Assembly: GCA_964583155.1 (NCBI GenBank)
Contig: CAZOUY010000002.1
Coordinates: 62,001-126,000, forward strand
Length of the DNA stretch: 64,000 bases
Reading direction: 5' to 3'
Origin: CAG-826 sp964583155
GTDB taxonomy: Bacteria > Bacillota_I > Bacilli_A > RFN20 > CAG-826
Below the pieces are notes generated by a model. The model was not told the origin of the DNA, did not search any database, and saw only the letters and a program-made list of their open reading frames with translations. The first letter of the stretch is position 1; the number at the start of each line of letters is the position of its first letter. This document shows, piece by piece, positions 44,523 through 54,220 of this stretch. Made by a program: the position numbers and the translations under genes.

Positions 44523-47288
44523 ATGAAAAGTTTATTAAAAAAGCTTTCGATTAGCATGGCTTCTTTAGCCATGGTGGTTGGTATGGGCCTCATGAGCAAG
44601 GATAATACCACCGCTAAAGCGGCTGCAGGAGACACGTTGACGGAAGCATCAGGAACCGGTAGTGGTTATGGTGCACGAAGAACGCTAGCAAATAATGGCG
44701 TTAATTGGGTTTTGTCAAGTGGTCAAACCGGCTATCTTGGTGCAAATAACGCTACTAACCACAACAAAATCGTGCCAACAGCAGCTGATTTACCTGTGGT
44801 TCAAGCGGTAAATGCATCGGCCACCACAACTACAACGGGATTGTATTACTATTACACAACAACCGCCGTAGCTAATGTTGGCGCACTTCAATTAAGCTAC
44901 ACTGCCAATAGTGGTAACAGTTCTGCCACCGGTTATGTTGTTGTCGGCAGTGAATTATCTGCTGCTGGCGGGACTGCTTATACGCAGGTTAGTTTAGCTG
45001 AAGATAGTGCAAACAAACAAGGAGATAGTTTAGGTTCATCCGGAACATTTACTTGGACCTTTGCTACTACTCAAACTGAAGCAAAGTATTATGGCTTCAT
45101 TATTCAAGCATCGTCTTATAAAAGATTAACCGCTGGTAAGATTTCTTTATTAGAAGGAGCTAGCCATGTTGCTGTTGAGTCGATCAATGTGACGACCACC
45201 ACCTTCAGCTTAGCCAAAGGTGAGACAGCCCAAATTGAGGCTTCTGTTTTACCGGCCAATGCGACTGAGCAAGGAATAACCTATACAGTTGATGCCGGAT
45301 ATGAAGAATATATTTCTGTTTCTTCAACCGGATTAATTACGGCTCTTAATGGTGTTGAAAATGCTACCATTACTGTTAAAACAGTAGAAGGCAATTTCGA
45401 ACAAAAAGTTACAGTATCGGTCAGTGTCCCGACCGCAGAGGAAACAATCGCTCTGATTAACGCAATTGGCACTGTTGAGTATACAGATGATTGCAAAGAA
45501 AGAATCGATGCTGCCAGATTATCCTATGATAATTTAGATACTGCTTTACAGGGGACAGTTACCAATTATGATGTCCTTGTGGCTGCCGAAACCGAATATG
45601 ATCGTTTGGAAGCAGCTGCTATTGAAGCGGCTGATAGAGCCAAAGCGGCAGAAGTTGATACCTTAATTGATGCAATTGGTGAAATTACCGATTATAGCAA
45701 GAAAGAGCAAATTGTTTCTGCAAGAGAAGCTTATGAAGCCTTGACGGAAGCACAAAAAGGTTATGTGACTAAATTAGCGACCTTGGAAGCTGCTGAAGTT
45801 GCAATTGAAGATTATAAACCATTATCTTATTTCATTAATACTACTGCTGGGGGGGCTGAGAATGCAAGCGCAGCTATTTCCACGGCTACGCAGTTAGAAG
45901 GTGTTTATCCAACACCTGATGGAATTAGTTGGGTTTCGGGAACCAAAGCCTATGGTTCGTCAACACAAATATTGAAGTTAGGAGCATCCAGTGCGGTAGG
46001 AAGCGTTAAATTGCAATTGGATAGTAATGATTATTATGTTACGAAAGTAATTATCAATGCCAAGCGATATGGTACTGATGCGGCGACACTTTATGTCAAT
46101 ACTGAAGAAGCTGTGGCATTAACCGCCACCGCGACCGATTATGTTTTTGATATTTCGGCTTCGAAAACGCAATCTATTGAGTTAGGAAACAAAGCGAAAC
46201 GTTCATATATTTATTCTGTGACCGTTGAGTATGAAAAGAACGTATCAAATATCGATCAAGAAGCTGTGGACAATGTTATCGCAAAGATTAATGCAATTGG
46301 AACAGTAGCGCCAACTTTGGATGTTATGCATGCTATTGAAGACGCTGAAGCAGCTTATGCGGCATTACTAACAGCGGAAAAAGCATTAGTTACCAATTAT
46401 GCAACTTTAACAGATGCAAGAACAGCATTTGATGCGTTAGTGACAAATGCAACTTCGATGGAAGGAATTTCCAATACTTATAATCCAACAACTGTCACAA
46501 TCGGAACCGCAACGTTCGATGTGAACATGGCGGGAAATAATTCTTCTATCGGATTTAATTCGACGAATAAAACTAGAACAGTAGCAAGTGAGGCTATTGC
46601 CAATGCTATTGAAGGAATTGATACGACCACAACCGGTGTTGTAACGATGCATTCTTTCTTCTATGATGGCTTCGTTTCATATCACTTTACAACAGGCGAT
46701 GTTTTCACTGGTACTTTCTATCTATTGACTTCGGCTGATGGAGGAACTACTTATACTATCCTTTCACAAATGGCTTTAGATACTTCCGCTATCAAGAATA
46801 TTGATGTTGAAGCGACGGTTGCTACTACAACGGATATCGCTATGGTCTTCGTTTTAGATAGTGCATCAGCAGCGCGTATTTCACTCTCATCGGCGACATT
46901 CTATGATCATTTAGAATTATCCGATGACGTATCAACAATTTTGGAGATGTTATCTGAACTCGATACTTGTCATGATTATGATCAAGCGGAAGCATTGAAT
47001 GAATTATTACAAGAACTTACAGAGAGAGATCAAGTTATCTTCTCAAGATCAACAGTCGAAGATTTAGATGGAGATGCTAATATTGTAGATGTAAATGCGG
47101 CTGATAAATTGGCATTCATGCTAAATTTAGCGGCATCAAAGGCTGGAACAGAAGCTACCGCAAGCCATAATTTAATTGCTCAACTTGGGCAACGTAACAT
47201 TATGTTTGTTATCCTTGTGATTGGCGGAATGGGATTATTATCGGTCTTAGGATATTACTTCATTTCCAAAAAGAGATTATCTCGATAA
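44523..47288 (+). CDS. Large surface protein with Ig-like and helical repeats
   Basis: A 921-residue exported protein. A signal peptide (LLKKLSISMASLAMVVGMGLMS..AKAAA) is followed by a Thr/Ser/Ala-rich beta domain (about 40-215), a Big_2-type Ig-like domain (about 217-302; ITALNGVENATITVKT), helical repeats of the FIVAR/uncharacterised sugar-binding type (about 305-425 and 575-650, with INAIGTV repeated), a further beta domain at 435-570 and a dockerin-like NIVDVNAADKL stretch near 860. The C-terminus has a membrane segment (IMFVILVIGGMGLLSVLGYYF) and SKKRLSR, an anchor without an LPxTG motif. Likely an adhesin or carbohydrate-binding surface protein. Confidence 0.75.
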   Translation: MKSLLKKLSISMASLAMVVGMGLMSKDNTTAKAAAGDTLTEASGTGSGYGARRTLANNGVNWVLSSGQTGYLGANNATNHNKIVPTAADLPVVQAVNASATTTTTGLYYYYTTTAVANVGALQLSYTANSGNSSATGYVVVGSELSAAGGTAYTQVSLAEDSANKQGDSLGSSGTFTWTFATTQTEAKYYGFIIQASSYKRLTAGKISLLEGASHVAVESINVTTTTFSLAKGETAQIEASVLPANATEQGITYTVDAGYEEYISVSSTGLITALNGVENATITVKTVEGNFEQKVTVSVSVPTAEETIALINAIGTVEYTDDCKERIDAARLSYDNLDTALQGTVTNYDVLVAAETEYDRLEAAAIEAADRAKAAEVDTLIDAIGEITDYSKKEQIVSAREAYEALTEAQKGYVTKLATLEAAEVAIEDYKPLSYFINTTAGGAENASAAISTATQLEGVYPTPDGISWVSGTKAYGSSTQILKLGASSAVGSVKLQLDSNDYYVTKVIINAKRYGTDAATLYVNTEEAVALTATATDYVFDISASKTQSIELGNKAKRSYIYSVTVEYEKNVSNIDQEAVDNVIAKINAIGTVAPTLDVMHAIEDAEAAYAALLTAEKALVTNYATLTDARTAFDALVTNATSMEGISNTYNPTTVTIGTATFDVNMAGNNSSIGFNSTNKTRTVASEAIANAIEGIDTTTTGVVTMHSFFYDGFVSYHFTTGDVFTGTFYLLTSADGGTTYTILSQMALDTSAIKNIDVEATVATTTDIAMVFVLDSASAARISLSSATFYDHLELSDDVSTILEMLSELDTCHDYDQAEALNELLQELTERDQVIFSRSTVEDLDGDANIVDVNAADKLAFMLNLAASKAGTEATASHNLIAQLGQRNIMFVILVIGGMGLLSVLGYYFISKKRLSR

Positions 47289-47316
47289 AGAATCATAAAG
47301 CATAAAAGAGAAAAGG

Positions 47317-47790
47317 ATCTATAAAATTTATCGGGGAAAATCGGGGACAACTGTTTAGAACCTGATAAAACTATAAAATCTAGCGGGGACACATAACTAA
47401 GAGTTGTGTGTCCCTTTTCATTTGGGTATTATTGTATCTCAAAATAAGCAATGAACGCTTTCTAAGCTTTTTAAAATTGCTATATCCATAGAGACAAATT
47501 CGACCATCGTCTCCTTCTTGTAATTCATAAATAAAACCATCGTTAGTGGGAATAGGATCAACGATGGTTTCTTTGAAATTATTAGGGTCATGCCTAATTT
47601 AAGTAAAAGCGTATTATTTATATAGAGCCCCTTATTTTGAACTCTAACAATTCAATTATAAGGAGGCCTTTCTTATGGAAACTATAAAAACTATAAAATC
47701 AATCGGGGAATAAATAAAGTTTTGTCCCCGACAGATTTTATAGCTCCAGAGAAAAAAGCACGGGCCTTAAATCCGTGCTTTTATTATGGT
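47317..47790. repeat. Tandem repeat, copy 1 (about 474 bp)
   Basis: Begins ATCTATAAAATTTATCGGGG and recurs at 47791 with high identity. Within it, CTATAAAATC plus GGGGACA motifs recur in both orientations (47371-47390, and reversed at 47723-47742). There is a GGGACACA/TGTGTCCC hairpin and a terminator-like AGCACGG/CCGTGCT stem at the end. A short ORF with a good ribosome binding site (AAGGAGG) starts at ATG 47675. The minus-strand gene in this copy is broken. Confidence 0.85.
47380..47621 (-). pseudogene. Decayed copy of the 80-residue protein gene
   Basis: Aligned with the intact copy at 47854-48096, this copy has lost the ATG (ATAAAT), its ribosome binding site has changed from AAGGAGGTC to AAGGGGCTC, and there are small indels near the start. 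The central region is nearly identical. Confidence 0.75.
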
Positions 47791-48252
47791 ATCTATAAAA
47801 TTTATCGGGGAAGATCGGGGACAGCTGTTTAGAACTTGATAAAACTATAAAATCTAGCGGGGACACATAACTAAGAGTTGTGTGTCCCTTTTCATTTGGG
47901 TATTATTGTATCTCAAAATAAGCAATGAACGCTTTCTAAGCTTTTTAAAATTGCTATATCCATAGAGACAAATTCGACCATCGTCTCCTTCTTGTAATTC
48001 ATAAATAAAACCATCGTTAGTGGGAATAAGATCAGCGATGGTTTCTTTGAAATTACTAGGATCAATGTCTAAATTAGGTAAAAGGGTATTATTCATATGG
48101 ACCTCCTTATTTTGAACTCTAATAATTCAATTATATGAGGGGCCTTTCTTATGGAAACTATAAAATCAATCGGGGAATAAATAAAGTTTTGTCCCCGACA
48201 GATTTTATAGCTCCAAAAAAAGCACGGGCCTTAAATCCGTGCTTTTATTATG
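47791..48252. repeat. Tandem repeat, copy 2 (about 462 bp)
   Basis: Direct duplicate of the previous 474 bp with scattered substitutions. Same start motif, hairpins and end terminator. The inverted motif pair CTATAAAAT-n-CGGGGA at the left and right ends suggests terminal inverted repeats of a small non-autonomous element, but no target-site duplication is obvious. Confidence 0.85.
47854..48096 (-). CDS. Small conserved-looking protein, unknown
   Basis: 80 residues, starting at ATG 48096 with a strong ribosome binding site (AAGGAGG). The sequence has NDGFIYELQEGDDGRICLYGYSNF, a short acidic/aromatic stretch, then a basic helix (KKLRKRSLLILRYNN). No family recognised. The degenerate twin in the neighbouring repeat implies that the gene belongs to the repeat. 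The GGGACACA/TGTGTCCC hairpin at its 3' end may be its terminator. Confidence 0.55.
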   Translation of the reverse strand: MNNTLLPNLDIDPSNFKETIADLIPTNDGFIYELQEGDDGRICLYGYSNFKKLRKRSLLILRYNNTQMKRDTQLLVMCPR

Positions 48253-48566
48253 TCAAAAACGATTTTAGCCTTTTTATAACTATGCAAAATTCAAAATTAT
48301 TTGCCATTTTATTCAATGAATACTAATATAAAATATAGATAAACAAATACTAGAAAAGAATATAAGTATTTGAGTAAAAAATTGTCGATAAGATATGTTT
48401 AAGTTGATTTCTTTGGCTTTGTCGATTAACATATATAACTTTTAAAGTTCATTAAATGTCTTATATCATTTTGATGCCAGCAACAGCAATGCGCCCTCAA
48501 ATAATAAAGAGTTTATTTTTATAAAATAAAATGATATAATCGTTAACTATAAGGAGAGTTTAATGT
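48253..48566. other. Gene-free leader of the glycopolymer operon
   Basis: About 310 bp, AT-rich, with no credible gene. An extended -10 promoter TGATATAAT lies at 48532-48540 (TATAAT 48535-48540), 26 bp before the first operon gene. Confidence 0.65.
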
Positions 48567-49808
48567 ATGAAATTGCGTTTTAACTTAAAAAAAGAGAATT
48601 TCAATATTAAAAAATATTTATTGTTTCTTAAAAAAAATTATAAAAAGTTAATGGCTTTTGTCGTATTAATGATTCCAACTTTATTCACCATCTCTTCTTA
48701 TCAGTCTTTAAGGCAAACAAGCCATTTAGAAGATTTTTGTTCAAGAATTTCTTCAAATATTACTGATAGTACATATAAGTATCAAAACCTTTCAATCTAT
48801 AGTAAGGATAACACTACTACAGGAGTGAAAGATTTTTTTCCTACGACCACTCAATATAGTATAGGTGACTGTTTTTCCACTTGCACCTTAGTAGCAAATC
48901 AGAATATTACTAAGGATTCTGTTTTTATATCTGATGGAAATAATGATGTTGAAGCATCTTTGGTTATACCTAAAACCAATTGGGTTATAAATTCAAAGAA
49001 TACTTATCGGCTGGAATTTATGGATTTGGAATTATATTATGAAAGATCATCATTTCCACAAATTTTTTGCTACATATCTGATGTTTATGCCGATAAATTA
49101 GTTCAGGAGCGACAATATAGCGGTTATGATGAATTAATTGGCGATGGAATTAAATTAAAATATTTATCAAATGGAACATTAAAAGAACAAGAATGCAAGA
49201 TATCATCAATATATAAAACAAATACGGCAGGTGGTAGCTATTATTATAATTTATATGGTGAATTTGTTATCACTTCTTTAAGCTATCTTTCAGCTATAGA
49301 TAATCTTGCATTATCATTTGATTTGAATAAATCCATTTATAATAATTCTCGTGTGATACATATATTGGAAGAGAATTTTTCTACTGATGAGTATCATTGG
49401 GATTTTGTTGATAATGAATTAAAGTCGCCGAGTAATAAAAAACAATTCGATTTAAATCAAGAATACTCATCTTATCATGACACGAACTATGATTCGTTTA
49501 AGAAGACCAGAATAATTATTATGGTTGTGGCTGTGGTTTTAGTGATTTCGTTATTTGGATATCTTCTTTGGATGAATCATAGCTTTGATAGAAACTATGA
49601 TGCCGAAGAATACCGAGTCTATACTAGATTATTTGTTTTCTTCAACTTATTGCTATTTGCCATTCTTTATTTCATTTTAAAATTAGCAAAGCTATCGTTA
49701 TATACTACATCAACATCGATTTTGTTATGGATCATTTTGGTACTATATCTATCTATTATTGTTAATATTCCGCGACTTGCAAGAAAGAAGAGGACAAAAA
49801 ATGTTTAA
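48567..49808 (+). CDS. Membrane protein of the glycopolymer operon, unknown
   Basis: A 413-residue protein with a basic cytoplasmic N-terminus, a first membrane segment (about 29-46), a 260-residue extracytoplasmic beta-rich region with several Asn and Cys residues, and three membrane segments near the C-terminus (about 313-333, 350-367, 378-396). The topology recalls chain-length or export accessory proteins of capsule systems, but no Wzz motif is seen. It overlaps the next gene by 8 bp, so the two are coupled. Confidence 0.65.
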   Translation: MKLRFNLKKENFNIKKYLLFLKKNYKKLMAFVVLMIPTLFTISSYQSLRQTSHLEDFCSRISSNITDSTYKYQNLSIYSKDNTTTGVKDFFPTTTQYSIGDCFSTCTLVANQNITKDSVFISDGNNDVEASLVIPKTNWVINSKNTYRLEFMDLELYYERSSFPQIFCYISDVYADKLVQERQYSGYDELIGDGIKLKYLSNGTLKEQECKISSIYKTNTAGGSYYYNLYGEFVITSLSYLSAIDNLALSFDLNKSIYNNSRVIHILEENFSTDEYHWDFVDNELKSPSNKKQFDLNQEYSSYHDTNYDSFKKTRIIIMVVAVVLVISLFGYLLWMNHSFDRNYDAEEYRVYTRLFVFFNLLLFAILYFILKLAKLSLYTTSTSILLWIILVLYLSIIVNIPRLARKKRTKNV

Positions 49809-52203
49809 TTTAAAAGGATTAATATCTGCTGAAAAAGAAGCGTTCTCTAAAAATAGAATAAAGTATACTTTTGAACTGCTTATATTCTTTACTTTGTTTA
49901 TATTTTTCTTTACGCTAGCGGCGTTTTCATATAGCAGCTTACATTTGATTCCGATCGGTCTAATGGTGATTCTTATTGCTTTAATTACTATTTATAAGCT
50001 CGTATACAATCGATTATTGGTTGACCGCACTATCGCTAGTGTATTTCTATTTTTGTTGTGTGTGGTAATATCGTGTTGCTTTAATGGATTCTCGAGATTT
50101 TATACAACATATATTTATTTACCGGTAATGTTTTTCTTTTTATATAATTTTTTCATTACTGATGGTAAATTTTTAAAAAAGGCATATGCTTTATTCTTTA
50201 TTTCACAACTATTCTTTGCATTATACTATACATACTTTTATCGCGTTGAAATATTTAGCCTTAATTTTTCCAGAATCGGCGGATATTTTGGCGATGAAAA
50301 TGTTATCGGATCATATTTTGCGATGACTTATGCAATAGGTCTGTATTATACGTTTTTTAAAAAGAAATATTTGTTGATACCGGTATTGGCGGTCCTTTTG
50401 TTTTTAGGCGTTACCACCGGATCCAAAGCTTTTCTTTTAATGGTCTTTGTAATAACGGTTGCACAGATTATCATGTTTTTTGGTAAAAAACGTTGGTACA
50501 TTTCAGTGGGAATTTTTGTCGCGTTGATTGCTATTTTCATTCCGTTATCAAAAATGAAATTCATGGAATTTATTATGGTGAGGATCAAAGATCTGATCGA
50601 TATGATAACGTCAAAGAATCAAGCCGCCGATGTTTCAACCTCCAGTAGATTATTCTATATTAAAGAAGGACTCTTCCTTTTCTTAAGAAACCCGGTAGTG
50701 GGATTAGGAGCCTTTGGATTCGCTCAAAATTCCTTATATGGTTATTATTCCCATAATTCGATAGTAGAGTCTTTGAGCAATTTCGGATTTATTGCCACAT
50801 GCTTTTGGTTATATCCGCTCGGCAAAACGATAAAAAGCAAGAAGGATAAATCGCAACGGGCTTTATATATATCGATTTTCATGTTTGTTTTCATTAGCGA
50901 ATTTTTGCTTGTACAATTTATCGATAAATTTTATTACATTCAATTAGCGTTACTCTGTGCATTTAATATCAACGAAGAAAAAGATATCTTGATGGAGGTT
51001 AAGATCGATGGTTTTGATTTTAATGCCTTTGTCACCAAAACCATCATAAAAATACGAGGCGCGACAAAATCGCTGTTTTTACATATTTTCAAGTTATTGC
51101 CATTAAAAAAGAATGTTCTCTTATTTGAGAGCAATTGCGATTTATCGGATAGCTCGTATGCACTTTTTACTTATATAAAGAGTAATTATCCAAAGTACAA
51201 ATGCATTTGGGTGCTAAGCGATAAGAGCAGTAAAAAAATATGCAAATCGCTGAATATAAAATTCGTGATGCTCGGCTCAGTAAGGGGCTTATATTACATT
51301 GCCGTATGTAAGAATTTGTTTTTCACCCATCGGAGCTTGACTAAAATGCCGCCTCGAAAAGGACAATCTTACTATAATCTTTGGCATGGATCACCATTTA
51401 AAAGATTTAATGGGGAATTGATCGATAATAATGTTAATAAAACGATCTTTGTTACTCAAACTGACTATACTTTGGATTTATACTATGAAAACTATGGCAT
51501 TGATAAAAATCTAAGCATGTTATCTAATCACTTGCGAATTGATTTCTTTGATCCGTTATTTAGCGTTGAAGAGGATAAGAAGGTTGAAGATTATTTTAGC
51601 TTCAGTAGTTATCGGAAGAATATAATTTTCCTTCCAACATTTAGAAGGGATAATGCCAAATCATTTGATTTCTTTGAAAATTTCCCTTTATATCTCTCGA
51701 AAGAAGATTTTAAAGCTTTGGATGATTTCCTTTTTGAAATGAACATCCAACTAATTATTAAGCTGCATCCTATGGCCGATAAGGCGGATGTTTCGTTCAG
51801 AAATGATTTAAAAAACATAAGGATCGTCACCAGTCAAGAATTGGTTGAAAATAGCCTGCAATTATACGCAATAATGGGTCATTGCGACGCTTTATTGTCC
51901 GATTTTTCTTCTGTCGTCTTTGATTATATGGCGCTTGATAAACCAATTGGCTATGTATTATCTGATTTTGAAGCATTTAAAAATAACAAAAATGAAGGCT
52001 TTATTTTTAGTGATGATTTACAGAACTATTTTGTAGGTGATAAGATATATGATCTTTTGGATTTGCAGAATTTTATTAGAAAAATTGCCGAGGATGAAGA
52101 TTCTTTTGCGTCGGAGAGAAGAGAACTCGCCAAGAAATATTTAGATATTGATTGCGAATGCGGACAGAACTCTAAAGCGTTTTGTGAAAAAATCGGTTTA
52201 TAA
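49801..52203 (+). CDS. Polysaccharide polymerase fused to CDP-glycerol glycerophosphotransferase
   Basis: About 800 residues in two parts. Residues 1-390 have 10-12 membrane segments and the GGYFGDENVIGSYFAMTY and VGLGAFGFAQNSLYGYYSHNSIVE motifs of Wzy/WaaL O-antigen polymerases or ligases. Residues about 430-800 match TagF/TagB CDP-glycerol transferases: YNLWHGSPFKRFNG with the catalytic His, IFLPTFRRD, LIIKLHPM and LLSDFSSVVFDYMALDKPI. The start ATG 49801 overlaps the preceding stop by 8 bp. A single protein that both joins repeat units and adds (poly)glycerol phosphate would be unusual. A TagD-type enzyme two genes downstream supplies the donor. Confidence 0.88.
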   Translation: MFNLKGLISAEKEAFSKNRIKYTFELLIFFTLFIFFFTLAAFSYSSLHLIPIGLMVILIALITIYKLVYNRLLVDRTIASVFLFLLCVVISCCFNGFSRFYTTYIYLPVMFFFLYNFFITDGKFLKKAYALFFISQLFFALYYTYFYRVEIFSLNFSRIGGYFGDENVIGSYFAMTYAIGLYYTFFKKKYLLIPVLAVLLFLGVTTGSKAFLLMVFVITVAQIIMFFGKKRWYISVGIFVALIAIFIPLSKMKFMEFIMVRIKDLIDMITSKNQAADVSTSSRLFYIKEGLFLFLRNPVVGLGAFGFAQNSLYGYYSHNSIVESLSNFGFIATCFWLYPLGKTIKSKKDKSQRALYISIFMFVFISEFLLVQFIDKFYYIQLALLCAFNINEEKDILMEVKIDGFDFNAFVTKTIIKIRGATKSLFLHIFKLLPLKKNVLLFESNCDLSDSSYALFTYIKSNYPKYKCIWVLSDKSSKKICKSLNIKFVMLGSVRGLYYIAVCKNLFFTHRSLTKMPPRKGQSYYNLWHGSPFKRFNGELIDNNVNKTIFVTQTDYTLDLYYENYGIDKNLSMLSNHLRIDFFDPLFSVEEDKKVEDYFSFSSYRKNIIFLPTFRRDNAKSFDFFENFPLYLSKEDFKALDDFLFEMNIQLIIKLHPMADKADVSFRNDLKNIRIVTSQELVENSLQLYAIMGHCDALLSDFSSVVFDYMALDKPIGYVLSDFEAFKNNKNEGFIFSDDLQNYFVGDKIYDLLDLQNFIRKIAEDEDSFASERRELAKKYLDIDCECGQNSKAFCEKIGL

Positions 52204-52231
52204 TTTGAGTATTAAGAGGAGGTGTTGATTT

Positions 52232-53770
52232 ATGCAAGATAGTCGAAAAATCGCTAATAAAAATATAAAAATCGGCGTGATCATTTCTTATATATCTATG
52301 GCGGTATCTATTTTATTATTTCTTTTTTACACACCTTTCTGTCTTGAAAAGCTCGGCGACAATGAATATGGCCTTCGCTCTTTCGCCACTTCGGTAACTT
52401 CATATTTGTCGATTTTGTCATTAGGACTATCTAGTGCTTATATAAAGTTTAGATTAAAGGCCATCAAAGAAGATGAACAAAATGGTGAAAAGAAGTTTAA
52501 TGCGATTTACTTGATTGTCTTTTCGATAATCGCCATCATCGCTATCGTAATTGGAATAGTGTTCGTGTTGCTTTTTCGATTTAATGTTATCTCATTAAAG
52601 GACTATACCGGTTCTGATAAGGCTATCTTAATTAAATTGTTGGTTATTTTGATGATTAATGTTTCGCTTTCATTCCCTTTAGGTGTCTTTTCTCAATATT
52701 GTTCAGCACGTGAAAAGTTTATTTGGGTTCGATCAATGACATTAATAACGGATTTGGCCGTTACATTATTCAGCGTAATAGTCTTAATATTGGGATATAA
52801 ATCCGTCGCATTAACAGTGGTCACTTTAGTCGTGAATTGTGTGATTGGGTTAGCAAATATTATTTTTTGTTTTTGTAAATTAAAAATGAAGATGTCGTTT
52901 AAATTGACTAAAAAGGATTTTAGCGTTGTGAAGGAAATGCTGGCTTTTTCGGTATTCGTTGGTATAAATATTATTGTTGATGAATTTAATTCGCAAACCG
53001 ATCCGATTATCATCGGTTTATTAATAAACGCCGAAGCGGTAACGATTTTTAATTTAGGCCGGCAGTTCCGTCAATATTTAGCAATTATGTCGCTTACTGT
53101 ATCTTCTTCGTTTGCGCAGCGTGTTAATGTATATGTTATGGAAAACAAGGAAAAGGAATTGAATAATTTATTTATTACTGTTTCCTCATTGCAAATGATG
53201 ATCTTGTTTCTCATCACCGGAGGCTTTATCGTTTGCGGAAAGAGCTTCATTATTTTATGGGTTGGAGAAAGTCGATTACAAGCATATGATATTGCCATTT
53301 ATGTTATGGCCATGAGCATTGTGCCTCTTTCACAAAATTTGAGTATTGAAGTTCAAAGAGCCAAAAATAAGCATAAATTTAGGGCTGTTACTTATTTGTT
53401 TATTGCATTTTTCAATGTTATAATAAGCGCTATTTTATGCCGATATATGGGAATGATGGGTTGTGTTATTGGAACATTGGTTACCTTAGTGGCCGGGCAA
53501 TATATTGCAATTAATATTTATAACTATAAGGTCATTCATTTGCCCATAAAGAAGTATTGGATAACCTATTTTAGGTTCTTTGCCACTACGGCGGCAGCGG
53601 TTGGATTGACCTTCTTGTTTGGAATGCTGTTGCCTGATTCTTTAAAACATATATGGCTGTTTGTGATTAAAGGTGTTGTCTTTGTTATTTTGTTTGTTAT
53701 CTTAAATTTATTGGTCAATAAAAAACAGGTGATAGGAACATTAAAGAACTTTATTAAAGGTGATTTGTAA
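52232..53770 (+). CDS. Polysaccharide flippase (Wzx/MATE-like)
   Basis: A 512-residue membrane protein with about 14 hydrophobic segments. The pattern SMAVSILLFLFYTPFCLEKLGDNEYGLRSF followed by helices through ILNLLV fits the PST/MOP-type oligosaccharide exporter family, which moves lipid-linked repeat units to the outer face. The ribosome binding site is GAGGAGG. It sits between the polymerase fusion and tagD in one operon. Confidence 0.85.
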   Translation: MQDSRKIANKNIKIGVIISYISMAVSILLFLFYTPFCLEKLGDNEYGLRSFATSVTSYLSILSLGLSSAYIKFRLKAIKEDEQNGEKKFNAIYLIVFSIIAIIAIVIGIVFVLLFRFNVISLKDYTGSDKAILIKLLVILMINVSLSFPLGVFSQYCSAREKFIWVRSMTLITDLAVTLFSVIVLILGYKSVALTVVTLVVNCVIGLANIIFCFCKLKMKMSFKLTKKDFSVVKEMLAFSVFVGINIIVDEFNSQTDPIIIGLLINAEAVTIFNLGRQFRQYLAIMSLTVSSSFAQRVNVYVMENKEKELNNLFITVSSLQMMILFLITGGFIVCGKSFIILWVGESRLQAYDIAIYVMAMSIVPLSQNLSIEVQRAKNKHKFRAVTYLFIAFFNVIISAILCRYMGMMGCVIGTLVTLVAGQYIAINIYNYKVIHLPIKKYWITYFRFFATTAAAVGLTFLFGMLLPDSLKHIWLFVIKGVVFVILFVILNLLVNKKQVIGTLKNFIKGDL

Positions 53771-53784
53771 TTGAAGGAGGACTT

Positions 53785-54219
53785 ATGAGAAAAATAATTG
53801 GATACACTGATGGGACGTTTGATTTGTTTCATGTTGGGCATTTACGTCTTTTAAAAGAAGCGAAGAAGCATTGCGATATCCTGATTGTTGGCGTACATGG
53901 CGATGATGTCGTAGCCTCGTATAAAGGCAAGCCTCCAATAATCAACGAAAATGATCGAGCGGAAATTATTCGAAATCTGGCTTTTGTCGACAAAGTTGTT
54001 ATAAACCGAACCAGAGATAAAATTGAATTATTAAAGCTATATGGCTTTAATCTCATGATAATCGGGGATGACTGGAAAGGAACCGAAAGGTGGAATAAAT
54101 TAGAAAAGCAATTAAATGAGCATGGCGTTGATGTACTTTATTTGCCTTATACTAAAACAATATCCACAACCGCAATAAAGAAAAGAGTTTTAGATTTATA
54201 TGGAAAGGAAGATTGTTAA
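53785..54219 (+). CDS. tagD: Glycerol-3-phosphate cytidylyltransferase-like
   Basis: A 144-residue nucleotidyltransferase with GYTDGTFDLFHVGHLRLL (HxGH signature) and TISTTAIKKRV (ISTT signature). It makes CDP-glycerol from glycerol-3-phosphate and CTP, or a related CDP-polyol. The donor would suit the TagF-like half of the fusion protein upstream. The neighbouring PdxA homologue raises the chance of a non-glycerol substrate. The ribosome binding site is AAGGAGG. Confidence 0.88.
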   Translation: MRKIIGYTDGTFDLFHVGHLRLLKEAKKHCDILIVGVHGDDVVASYKGKPPIINENDRAEIIRNLAFVDKVVINRTRDKIELLKLYGFNLMIIGDDWKGTERWNKLEKQLNEHGVDVLYLPYTKTISTTAIKKRVLDLYGKEDC

Positions 54220-54220
54220 G

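Noticed and set aside
48135..48326. 63-codon plus-strand frame across the end of repeat copy 2
   Set aside because: It runs through hairpins and the repeat end with no ribosome binding site at its start; the short frame with a ribosome binding site in the repeat stops after nine codons.
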